From assembly GCA_038030265.1 (NCBI GenBank), contig CM075937.1, positions 41,706,198-41,770,197 of the forward strand: a stretch of DNA of 64,000 nucleotides. The letters are read 5' to 3'. Both the position numbers and the translations under genes were made by a program. Positions 20,807-31,012 of this stretch are shown one piece after another; position 1 is the stretch's first letter, and each line of letters starts with the position of its first letter. The notes under the pieces are model-generated. The model searched no databases. It saw nothing but the letters and a program-made list of their open reading frames with translations, and was not told where the DNA came from. Origin of the DNA: Corythucha ciliata (lineage: Eukaryota > Arthropoda > Insecta > Hemiptera > Tingidae).

Positions 20807-23800
20807 CAGGGGTGGGCAAGATACTTGAGTATTTAAAATACTTTGTATTTTAAATACAAAATACGTATTTTGTAATTGTATTTAAATACTTTTGGAAAAG
20901 TATTTGTATTTCTGTATTTAAAATACATTTTTGAAAGTATTTTGGGCTTTGTATTTGAAATACATTTTCAAAAGTATTTTGTATTTCACACTCAAAGAAA
21001 ATACAAATACAAATACTTTTAATTTCAACGTTCTTTAGTTTCCACTTCTTCGCCACCATTCACCAGTATAACCTAACTTAGTGACACCATATTTGGCACA
21101 AAAACCCGGTGTAATAACAGCCTTCGATTGACGTTTTCATTTTTCGAAAAAGTGGTGGAAGTTCCGAATTCCTTGTTAGCACAAAAATGGAAACTTGGCA
21201 CAAAAATGGATCATACAGAGCCCTAGCTTACAAGTACACAAAGCTGTACAAGTAAACAAAACTCGTGGCAATTATTGCGAAAAACAACGCTAATTCGAGT
21301 TTCAACTGGACCAAAATGGCAAATTCACAACTCAAATGGCCAAAAATCGCCTATTAATAATAAAAAAGAGAATAGATAATGTGCTAATTCGCTGCAAAAT
21401 TATCAGAAAACGCTATTTCACAGCTGAAATGAAGAAAAATCAATAATTCGCGGCTGAAATTGAGAAAACGAAAATCTGTATAGCTTCTGAAAGAATCGAG
21501 GCTGAAACTGAGAAACAGCGCTAATCCGTAGACAAAAATTGCTCACGCGGGCTAAAACCTAAAAAAACTACGCGGCTAGAATTGACAAAAATATTAATTA
21601 GCGGGGTTAACTTTAAGAAAAACACTAATTTTCAACTCAAACTGAGAAAAAAGTGCTAATTGGCTGCTAAAAAATGGCTAAACTGCAGATGAAAACGAGG
21701 AAAACGCCAAATCGTGGCTAAAATGGAGGAAAATCGCCAAACAAACGAAAGAATCCCTACTGCACTGCTAAAATTGATTAAAAGCGTTAACCCGTGGCCA
21801 AAATTGGTTAAAGTTGTAGCGTGCCAACAGCTAACAAACCTCAATTTTTAATTTTAAAAATAACAAATATTATGTTAAAAAAACAACATAAGTCAGTTTG
21901 ATCGTGAGTTCGTATTTTCCCAATTTTTCATTGTCGTTATAAAAAAGATCTCTAAATTTTTCGTTGGCCGTTATTTTGTATACCGAAGAGAGCGCGACCC
22001 ACAAAGTCACTATCCTTGAAAAATTGACAAAAAGCAAATGCGTAGCTTCTGTTTGAGGCTAAAACTAAACAATAAACGCTAATACATAGCAAAAATTGAA
22101 GGAAAAATGCCAACGTGGGACTGAAGTGTAAAAAAAAAACTAGCTAATATTGAAAAATTCACTATAATTAGCCTGTCATAAATAAATGAAAACTCACGTT
22201 TTCAGCTCAAATTGGGAAAAAGTGTTATTCCCGGCTAAAATTTGAGGAAATCACGAATTCGTGGCTGAAAAATTAAGGTAATTCGCAAATTCACAGATTA
22301 GAAACGCTTCAAAGCAGCTAAAATTGAAAAAAACGCGAATTTACGGCTAAAATTGAGGAAAATAATCGCGGATAAAGTGTGTTGGAATTTCTAATTCCGC
22401 CTTATGAAGACAACTTTGTGGCTAAAATTGAGGTAAACGGCAAATTCATGGTTATTGACATCTTTCATAAATACACCAGCGCTCATGTGACGACTAAGTG
22501 AAACGACCTCATGGAGTATCCTTCAATTTTCTATTGGATTTACTTCAATAATTTTCTTTCTGATTCTGATTCTCACTACCACAATAAACAAAACAAAGCA
22601 AGTGACACCGGTCAGATGTTTCCCCAGACTGTCAGTTCATCTTAGCTCGACAAGAGCGGTGCTGTATTTATGAAAGATGTCAATAAGTAAAAGAAAAAAC
22701 ACTGATTCACGGCTAGAAATGAGATGAAGCCCTATTCTACATATAATTAAAATTGAAAAAAAAAAACTAATGCGGTGCCAAAATGTAAAAGAACCCGCCA
22801 ATTTGCGGCTAATTAGAAAATCAGTAATTATTCTTGCTAGAATAAAGAGAAAAGTTAATTTTCAGCCTAAATTGAAACAAAAAGTGCTAATTCACTGAAT
22901 TGCCGGAAGAATTGCCGATTTGCAGTGCGAAATGAACAAAATTCGCTAATGCACGGGCTAGAAATAGCTACTGCACTGCAAAAATTACGAAAAAGCGCTA
23001 ATTTACGGCTAAAATTGAGACAAATTTAAATTTGCGTCAAAAATTGGAAATACGGTAATTCGCGGCTTCCTCGGGAGACTTTGAGGCTAAAATTGAGAAA
23101 AAGCGCTAATTTATGGCTATGAGTGAAAAACTCGCGAATTCGCGGCTAAAACTGAGACGAAATCGCTATTCCGCAGTGCATGGTTACGGTGAACAAAAAA
23201 TGCTAATTCGTGGTAAACATTTCGAGAATTTTAAGGCTAATATTGAGTAATTTTCAGCTCATACTGAGTAAACCGCTAGAAAAAATTGCAGCTAAAATTG
23301 TGGAAAACGCCAACTCGAGGAAAGTTAAAGAAACATCGCTGATTCACAGGAAAATCAGTTGCTAATTTGAGGCGAAAAGCGCTAATTTGCTGTTAAAGTT
23401 GACAGAAAGCACTCATTCGCGGCTAGAATGGAGAAATTTGCAGTTTAAACTTGGCATAAGCGCTGTTTAGCGGATAGACTTTGGAAATAGCCATGGCTAA
23501 AATTAGGAAAAGGCCTTAGAGGTTACCAATAGAGGTTTTATTTATATTTAGAGACTTTTAGGGGCCTCTTGAAGATTTCCGCCCCGGGCCCCGATATAGA
23601 TTCACCAGTGACCTCACCCCCTTGTCAGCTCACGATCCACCAGTGGTCGCCGGTTCGGATTAATACTTAGTGACAACTTGTCTACTTTTTTTTGCGTATC
23701 GCGGCGCAGCGCTATTTCGCGCTGCTACATTTTGTCAACTTGTCTATTGAAGGACCTGACATTTTTGAATTATTCATTTTTCGTGTTTTTCGCACTATCT

Positions 23801-23952
23801 GCCATTGAAATCGAATTTTTAAAAATTGTATTTGTATGTTATTCAAAATACAATTCAAAATGTATTTGTATTTCAGTATTTAAAATACATTTCTGAAAGT
23901 ATTTTGGGCTTTGTATTTAAAATACATTTTCAAAGTATTTTGCCCACCCCTG
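20807..23952. mobile_element. hAT-like non-autonomous element, 3,146 bp, TSD CCTGTAGT
   Basis: The exact 8-bp duplication CCTGTAGT (20799-20806 and 23953-23960) flanks inverted ends CAGGGGTGGGCAA. Both subterminal regions (20825-21015 and 23820-23940) consist of repeated TATTTNAAATAC motifs (GTATTTAAAATACA), in inverted order. The interior 21290-23500 is about 2.2 kb of degenerate GCTAATTCGCGGCTAAAATTG-A(n) units. No transposase is seen. A small MITE is nested at 22455-22683. Confidence 0.93.
22455..22683. mobile_element. Tc1/mariner-type MITE nested in the hAT-like element
   Basis: Inverted ends TTGACATCTTTCATAAATAC are flanked by TA on each side (22453-22454 and 22684-22685). The 229-bp interior does not contain the filler repeats that surround it, so it arrived later. 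Confidence 0.85.
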
Positions 23953-24039
23953 CCTGTAGTTCGTAAACTGTAGGTCCCACCCAAAAACTCATGGGATAAC
24001 AAAAAACATTTGACAAAATTCCTCAAAAATTAGTTTTTG

Positions 24040-24545
24040 ACAAGTTTTTTGTAGCTTTAACCGCTTAAGAGATAATAGCGGTGAATTCGCTGGCCTCCAT
24101 AAACCGCGAATTCGCAAATGTGAATTAATTCATTCTCTTATAGTCACGAAAAATGAGCGTTTTCCCCTATCAATTTTAGCTGCAAATGAGAGCTTTTTTA
24201 ATTTTTAGCTATACGAATTAGCGCTTTTCCGGTTTTAACTGCGAATTAGAGTTTTTTGTTTTTCATTTTCTAGCCAAGAATTAGCGATCTTTTATTTATA
24301 GTCATAAAGTGTTCTCCACAAACCGCGAATTAGCGTTTTCTAGATTTGCTTCGTGAATTAACGTTTTTGACTCTTTTTCTCAATTTTGGCCGAAGCGGTT
24401 TTGCTCAATTTTTGCAGCGAATTAGCGTTTTTTCTCATTAGTGCATCAGTGAATTAACGCATTCCCTCGAATAAGTCACGAATACCCAGCGTTTTGCCCT
24501 CAATTTTAACGGATTTTAGCAATGAGGAAGTTTCACATTTTCCAA
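24040..24545. repeat. Degenerate filler repeat, inverted orientation
   Basis: Units of the form TTTTTCTCAATTTTAGC..GAATTAGCG recur roughly every 30-60 bp. This is the reverse complement of the units inside the neighbouring hAT-like element, so the two blocks face each other across its right end. Confidence 0.75.
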
Positions 24546-24813
24546 AAATATTTTTTTTCGATGAGGCATATCAATCCTTTGATGTAAATGAATAAATAAA
24601 TAAAAATTTAAAACCCTTCCCGCCAAAACGAACATTTTCCGCAACGTAATATCCCTTGTATTTTCGGTCCTTTTCATGCCTCTGAATTAACTCATCTGTT
24701 TATCCTTCATTATTTTATTATTGGAGAGCTCTAGTAGAAAATCAAAGTCATATGGAAAACCAAGTCATTAAACTTTGTCTTATTTGTATGTTAAAAAAAA
24801 TGAAGCGGTTCGT

Positions 24814-25030
24814 GGGTTGGGATTTTTGCTCCCGATACGTTGCGCTGCTCTACTATAAAGTAGATCACCCGCTAAATTCAAAAATTATACAAAAGTTAAG
24901 TGTTGGAAAAAACATATGGTATCAAGATAGATATCACGCTACAACTTCAAACCGAAAATAAATATAATCATTTTTGTATTTGGCGGGTTTTCTCCTTTTT
25001 TATGCTTAACGGGAGCAAAAATCCCAACCC
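24814..25030. mobile_element. 217-bp hairpin element
   Basis: A 21-bp perfect inverted repeat (GGGTTGGGATTTTTGCTCCC plus one base) bounds it. The interior is AT-rich, and no target duplication is evident. Confidence 0.6.
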
Positions 25031-25203
25031 AAAATAAAAAAAAATTTCGCTCCGGCAGCTGGCGGTCGGAAAGAGTGCATTTCATTTCGTATACGGATAC
25101 CCTAAGCCGTCCCAGAAGTAATAATGTTGAGACCATGAATTGTTTCGTTAGTGTTTGACCCTCCCTCGTACTGTTTGCTGCCGGGTTTGTTTAAGCTGAA
25201 CTT

Positions 25204-25736
25204 AATGGGAATCAAAGGCTACTTCAAAATGAAATCATTGTACCGAATATAATGCTTCTGGAATCAACTGGTGATTTGTAGTGATTTTTTTACCAGTTCA
25301 AGCCGTATTACCCCCCCCCCTTCCTTCCAAGTCGACCGATTTGGCCCAAATGCAATACCGACCCGTTATGACTACTGATTTTTGTGCCAAAGCGCGATCC
25401 GCTAAATTAATTTCTACGAGAGTTATCGTGCTAACAAGACCACACACTTACTTCCACCCCGGGGGCACCACCCCCTCCCCCTTGACTTTTTCAAAAAATT
25501 AAAATGGGAATCAAAGGCTAGTCTAACATGGAGTATACGTACCGAATATGATGCTTCTAGAATCAACTGGTGATTTTTAGTGATTTTTGGACGACTTCAA
25601 GCCTTATTTTCCCCCCTCCACCTTGACCGATTTGGCCCAAATGCAATACCGACCGGTGTCTTATGACTACTGATTTTTGTGCCAAAGCGCGTTCCGCTAA
25701 ATTTACTTCTACGAGAGTTATCGTGCTAACAAGAAA
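25204..25736 (+). repeat. Direct duplication, period 299 bp
   Basis: Copy 1 starts at 25204 and copy 2 at 25503, both with AATGGGAATCAAAGGCTA. They share ATCAACTGGTGATTT, GACCGATTTGGCCCAAATGC and CTACGAGAGTTATCGTGCTA in the same order and spacing, with C-runs of different lengths. Copy 2 ends near 25736. Confidence 0.88.
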
Positions 25737-26056
25737 ACGGCCATAATATTATAAATAAACCAATAAATATTATATATATATATAAATTCCGGAGACCACT
25801 GAATTCGTGTTCTAGAGGTTCTAAAACGTGAAAAAAACATGACATGACCCATGTTTGCCACCATCACGACGAGACCAATAGTGCATTTTTCAGAATGAAA
25901 TGCACTAAAACATTTTTTTCCTCGAGTCTGAGGACTTGGTTTTCCATATGACTTTGTAGAAAATAAAGCAAAGAAACACAACAAACCGCTCTATCCGACC
26001 GCTACTTTACAGGCGATTTTTTTTCGAAAGGCGCATAAAATGACACAAACAAGCTA

Positions 26057-26270
26057 TAGTCTGTCCACTTAGGGATGGACTCTCGCCCGCCCTTGAATTT
26101 AATGGAATTTTGGAACAAATGATCAGTGTGTAACGTCTATAATGTAACCATAGTGCCCCTAGTAAAAGTCATTTTGTTGAGTTCTTGAAGTATTTTTGGT
26201 GAGAGTGATTAAATCGAACTATCGAAATGAAGCGACACGTTCGAGAGTCCATCACTAAGTGGACAGACTT
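26057..26270. mobile_element. 214-bp Tc1/mariner-type MITE
   Basis: Inverted ends TAGTCTGTCCACTTAG and AAGTCTGTCCACTTAG, each continuing into GATGGACTCTCG, are flanked by TA (26055-26056 and 26271-26272). The interior is non-coding. Confidence 0.85.
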
Positions 26271-26272
26271 TA

Positions 26273-27331
26273 GCTGGCGTGTTTGAAATGACCTAAAACT
26301 TCAAAAATCGCGTATTTATTAACTATTGGGTTATTTTACGAACGGATCACGATTTGTGCTCTATTTTAGCATAAATAAACCTTTAAAAAAAAGATTTATG
26401 AATAAGTTCTGACCCATGAAACTTCCTCATTAAGAGCTTTTTCTTAATGTTAGCCGCGAATTAGCGCGTTTTTCAGGGTTTAGCGATGAATTATCGGGCC
26501 ACCAAAAACCTCAAATTCGTATAAATGTTTCTGTTTGCCTCGAATGAACGCCGAATGGGTACTGAGAAATTGGATTTTTTCACGTGGTTGTAAAGAATTT
26601 TTTGTATACCTAATTCATTTCAATATTTTATGTTAATAAATGTCCTATACCCCAAAACTCTAATATGCCCCACCCCACCTCACGACCGATATGAAAAGGT
26701 CCAATTGCGCGGCATGAATTCTACGTATAAGTACCTACTATTTACAGAGTCTAGTGAACGTGCGTGTGACGTCACAAGACATCCAAAGCAATGCTCATTT
26801 GTTTGATGACTATCTCCTAAGAAAAATAGCAGAAAGTCCCCCATTTTCACCACATTTTAAAGGATTTCTCAATAAATAATGCCAACAAGCCCTTGGTCCT
26901 TTAGCGCCCGCCCACCCCCTTAAAAATCCACGACTGCATCTGATGGGTCATTTATGGTGGATTTCACCACCTCCTTGTTTACCTGACATTCAATGAATTT
27001 TTTCCCTTAAGTCCGACTTTAAGCTGAACCTTAAGCCGAGGTGGTGAAATCCACCATTATAGTATTGTAGAGAAGTGTTTAGTAGTTTAGGAGCAGGGGT
27101 GAAGGTCTGGGACAATGGGATAACATAGTGTTTATCTAGGTAGTCACTAAAGTTTCATAAATTCAATTGGAAATTCTTCAGCGTAGGACTATAGTTTCTC
27201 ATTCTGATAAGATAGTTTAGTTTAACAATATAGCAAAGATGTACAACGAGGTAGTAAATAATAAAACTTTAATATTATTACTCATTATTTCAATATACCG
27301 ACGTCGAGACTATTAGCCCGTTCAAATATTA
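26273..27331. other. Downstream region of the ionotropic receptor, with one small MITE
   Basis: Filler-type units appear at about 26430-26500. A small inverted-repeat element is at 26955-27056. A minus-strand ATTAAA at about 27269-27274, roughly 60 bp past the receptor stop, is a plausible polyadenylation signal for that gene. Confidence 0.5.
26955..27056. mobile_element. 102-bp hairpin MITE
   Basis: Inverted ends TGGTGGATTTCACCACCTC, 19 bp and perfect, are flanked by TTA on both sides (26952-26954 and 27057-27059). Confidence 0.75.
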
Positions 27332-29203
27332 TTAATGAATCATTTCATTTTGATGCTTATACATTTTATAACGCTTGTATAGAACCTCACCGAAAAACAC
27401 TGTCAGCGCCATACTGTGACCGATGACTAAAATATAAAAGGGTCCGCTTAAATCCACTAATTTCAAGCTTTTCAACTCCTGTTCGTGATTTGCCCCACTC
27501 AACCAATCGACATGTGAAACGAGATCGCTCACAATTTTTTCCGTGATACCTCCTTCGACCATTCGAACAACTGCTGTTTTGACGAGACGGTACAAATAAC
27601 TGTGACGATACATAATAGAGCCGACAGTCACCCTGCTTAGAACGATGCCAGTGTCGTACACTTGAGCCGTGCGTAAGTAATTTTTAAGCATGTTATCGAT
27701 GAATATATCCACGTCGAGTAAGGTCGAGTTTTTAAAAGTGCTCATCGTCGTTACGTGTTGGATGAAACCTCCAGATGGAATTGGAGAGTATTTTAGTTTC
27801 AAATATCTCGACAGTTTGTCGTCATTCAGAAGGAACAGCTGGATTGAGTACACGAATGCAGCAACCGGAAGCTCGGAATCAAATAGTTCGTGGGTTGATC
27901 TTATCGGTGCCTCGTATTGTCTGTAAGTTACAAATCCAGCTAGATAAGCTGTGTATGCTAGTGAAATGTGTTGAGCAAAGAAACTCCATACTAATTCCAT
28001 TGTATAAAACACGATTGATGCATTCTTGAACGAGCCTGGACCATTCGAGAATACTATTCCAATCGTTATTATAACGGTTTTCGACAACGAAAGATTTGGA
28101 TCAACTCTTCGAGCTACGATCCAGAAGACAACTGGGAAAATGATGATGGTAACCACAAAATAGAGCCACAACAAAGTGGAAAATCCGCAATAAACCATTT
28201 TCCATTTTGGTTTTAAAACGGGAACTGGCGCGTATATTACAATTTTGAAGCTGATGTACCTTAAACTATCAGCCGTTTGCGTGAAAATATTGCTCATTCC
28301 ACCACAGCATATATCGGCCTTCCCTTCAACAAAAAACGGCACTGATCCGAACCAAGTTTGATTGTCTACTAGTCTTTTCCACTGGCCGGGCGCGAATACT
28401 TTCCACGCAATACTGAGATTGTAGTGGCTAGCTAAAAATGTCATAAAGATTCCATCCAAACCGCCAACGCTGCAACTATCAGTCATTATACTGTCCGGCG
28501 ATGGTACTTGTCCCTTGAAGGTCAAATAGGGCTCGTAAATCGAAGATGAAATCCTGAATTCGCACCCGTTGAATACTGAGGGAATTTCGAATGGTATAGG
28601 ATTTTCAAACAGAACAAGCTCACCTTCCGAGACGCTTCCTATAATTTCTGGTGGTCCCGAACTTTCCAGGCATCCTTTTTGTTGACGACCGAACGGGTAA
28701 ACTGTGTAAACTTCAATTGGACTAGAATTGATGAACAAAATATTCAATATTCCGAATCCGTGCAACGTTTTGAAAATTTTATCAATTTCATTAGTTTTGT
28801 AGCGAGTGCGAGTAAATAAGATGTACGTCGACTCCGTCGACGAATGTCTCTCAGACCGATAAGTACCGTTCATGAAAAGTCTTAGCATGGACGACGAATT
28901 TTTCTCCATATGAATAACGTAAACGCAGGGATGTGGTTTTTCTGGACCTACGGCGAAATTATTGACGTCGTCGCTTTCAATAGGGGCAAGGATGTAGAGA
29001 AGGTGTTGTGTGAGTAGGGTGCGTAACGTCATATCGTTGACATGAGAGCCGTCTACTGATGATTTATACGAATAGATGAAACTTAGGCAAGAGTTGGGCT
29101 TGATGTCGACTAAGTCTAAAATGCATTGCGTCAAAATATCAAGCTGTGACTCATTCCTTATTGAGGAAACTATGGCACAAATAGGAATTAAACGCAGTAA
29201 CAT
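27332..29203 (-). CDS. Divergent ionotropic receptor (chemosensory, iGluR-related), single exon
   Basis: The 623-residue product has the size and layout of an arthropod divergent ionotropic receptor. A short hydrophobic N-terminus (1-15) can serve as signal peptide. A poorly conserved extracellular region follows, with the S1 ligand-binding lobe at about 212-330. M1 is at 338-363, the pore loop at about 376-392 and M3 at 400-427. The motif SLAYTAYLAGF (414-424) is the equivalent of the glutamate-receptor SYTANLAAF. The S2 lobe follows, starting with PIRSTHEL, then M4 at 586-608 and a short basic cytoplasmic tail. Such subunits form odour- or taste-gated cation channels in sensory dendrites. 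Most glutamate-contacting residues are not evident, as is usual in divergent members. The ATG at 29203 is the first after an in-frame TGA 15 bases upstream. No introns or breaks are seen. The specific subfamily cannot be assigned without a tree. Confidence 0.88.
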   Translation of the reverse strand: MLLRLIPICAIVSSIRNESQLDILTQCILDLVDIKPNSCLSFIYSYKSSVDGSHVNDMTLRTLLTQHLLYILAPIESDDVNNFAVGPEKPHPCVYVIHMEKNSSSMLRLFMNGTYRSERHSSTESTYILFTRTRYKTNEIDKIFKTLHGFGILNILFINSSPIEVYTVYPFGRQQKGCLESSGPPEIIGSVSEGELVLFENPIPFEIPSVFNGCEFRISSSIYEPYLTFKGQVPSPDSIMTDSCSVGGLDGIFMTFLASHYNLSIAWKVFAPGQWKRLVDNQTWFGSVPFFVEGKADICCGGMSNIFTQTADSLRYISFKIVIYAPVPVLKPKWKMVYCGFSTLLWLYFVVTIIIFPVVFWIVARRVDPNLSLSKTVIITIGIVFSNGPGSFKNASIVFYTMELVWSFFAQHISLAYTAYLAGFVTYRQYEAPIRSTHELFDSELPVAAFVYSIQLFLLNDDKLSRYLKLKYSPIPSGGFIQHVTTMSTFKNSTLLDVDIFIDNMLKNYLRTAQVYDTGIVLSRVTVGSIMYRHSYLYRLVKTAVVRMVEGGITEKIVSDLVSHVDWLSGANHEQELKSLKLVDLSGPFYILVIGHSMALTVFFGEVLYKRYKMYKHQNEMIH

Positions 29204-29877
29204 AATCGCAATGGGCCTTCAACTAAGTAGTATATGTAATAGCTGTCTTGATAGGTAAAGTTTCATATTTTTAATTGATTTCATTAGGAATATTGTACTT
29301 TATGTTATCGCCTTCATTTCCGATCTAGTTAAATGATAATGTCATTTTAATGGAAATCAAGCAATTTGTAAACAATTTTTCTTCTATGTATTCTAATTCA
29401 TTACTTCGAAAACCAACCCCAACGCCTTCTAGCCTCACACACAACTTATATCTTTTTCATCAATGTCAGAGAGAAAGCACACACTCATACAGAGAAGTAA
29501 ATGTGCAGAATTAGATGCGTACGTCCTAGAATAGTTACTCACAGAGAAACGGATTAAAACCTTAAAGGGGTGGCCTAGTAGGCACGGGCCTCTAGCATCA
29601 AAATCTAAATTTAGATTGTACCATTTTATGTATTTGGAATATTTGGGGACAGTACCAGAGATTCTCAATTCATTGGCCATTGTTTTGAAATAGATGACAT
29701 TTTATATAAAATTAATCCGAACAGGAGATCGTCCATGCAGAAAAAGCAGGAAAGACGATTTTCTGAAATTATTTTCGCGTCATTCTGGTTTAATTATTAT
29801 GTTTGGCACATTACATTGAGAAGAACAGGGGCCTTATTCTCTAACACGATAGCAATCAAATTTCGATTGCAATGTTG
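29204..29877. other. Upstream region of the ionotropic receptor
   Basis: No gene or clear promoter element is recognised in this AT-rich stretch. GGGGCCTTATTCTCTAAC at 29829-29846 and GCAATGTTGCTAT at 29869-29881 resemble transposon terminal and subterminal motifs found again, inverted, at 44740-44803. Confidence 0.45.
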
Positions 29878-29881
29878 CTAT

Positions 29882-30381
29882 TGTAAAGCCCGACCAGGCC
29901 TCGGTTTAGGGAGCCTCCGGGAAGTGTGTTCAGGGATAAGGATTAACGAAGGCGGCCGTAGCGGCACGACAACGGTCAAGCTTATCACGTATATTAGCTA
30001 GTGTCTACAACTTAGCCTAGACTCACCTTCGTCGGACCTGGCGGGTTTGCGGTAGCGTAGACGAGCGGAGCACGCGGGCAGTTCGCAAGGTTACGGTTCC
30101 CCCCAAAGATTCGACGTACGCTCTCGGCTGGTACTCCAAGACCCCTTTTCTTAATTAGAGAATTCCCCGGGTTTTATATTAAATCCCAGGGCCATATTTG
30201 TGAAAACCCTAGGTGTTGTGGATAACAAGCAGTTTCCCCAAGGATATGTTGACGCTTTCGGGCTATTCCCTCCCGCTCGTCCCTGAGCTCGCCGGGTTCA
30301 TTCACCGAGCGGTGAATAATTTCCCGGACCGAGCTCCTTTTTCTCCGTCGCTTAACATAACGCCCTTTTTAGGGCGTTACA
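29882..30381 (-). repeat. 3' LTR of the Gypsy element (500 bp)
   Basis: Read on the minus strand it starts TGTAACGCCCTAAAAAGGG, itself a small inverted repeat, and ends GGGCTTTACA. A TATA-like AATATAAAA lies at about 30171-30181 on the minus strand. Confidence 0.93.
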
Positions 30382-30991
30382 TCACCCCCACCTCCACGGC
30401 GCTGCGTCCCGCCAGCGCAAAAAAAAAAAACGGCCTGCTCCACCTTGTGTGCCCGGCTTGGCACCTCTCCTCCGACCGGAACCCTCACCCGCCACTCACG
30501 GCGTTCTCTGGTGGGGTCCACTTTCAGGCACGCACAAAGGGCAAGGTCCAGCTTCTCGACGGCCTACACAAGGGGACGGCCTCACAAAAGGTGCTTCTCC
30601 ACCGACCAACGATAGGGGAGGGGTGTAAACACTCGCCAGGACGAGCAAGGAGGCCGATTCCCTCCTTGAAGAGAACGGCCCTCGACGCCGCCCCACCCCT
30701 GAGAACCCTGCCATGTCCACAACACCTCGAATTTTGGATTTCAATCTACCCCTCCAATCCCAGATTTTTATTTACTCCCCAATTTTCAATTTAGCTATTG
30801 CCGGCCGCTTTCCCCCCAAAACTGGAGACCAATGCGACAGCCCGCTGCCAGCTACGCCTCACGGACCGCAAATTACCAAGCCGTCAGAAGTAAAGCCTGT
30901 ACAAAACAAAACGAATACTGACAATAATCCAAACCACAATGTGAACAAGACAAAGACTGTACAAAACTACTTCGAAGAACATCGACAAAGT
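30382..30991 (-). other. 3' internal region with polypurine tract
   Basis: This is non-coding sequence between the pol stop codon (31013) and the 3' LTR. The purine-rich GGAGGTGGGGGTGA (30395-30382, minus strand) directly abuts the LTR and fits the plus-strand primer tract. The whole segment is repeated at 38653-39266. Reading frames seen on the other strand are incidental. Confidence 0.85.
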
Positions 30992-31012
30992 CCGGGCACC
31001 CGCATGGCGCCG

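Larger units (their letters stand above)
24546..26056. other. Repeat-bearing stretch without genes
   Basis: A 23-bp perfect inverted pair containing AAGTCATATGGAAAACCAAG lies at 24744-24766 and 25933-25955 and may mark the ends of a roughly 1.2-kb element. Inside it are the hairpin element 24814-25030 and the direct duplication 25204-25736. No gene is supported. Confidence 0.55.
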
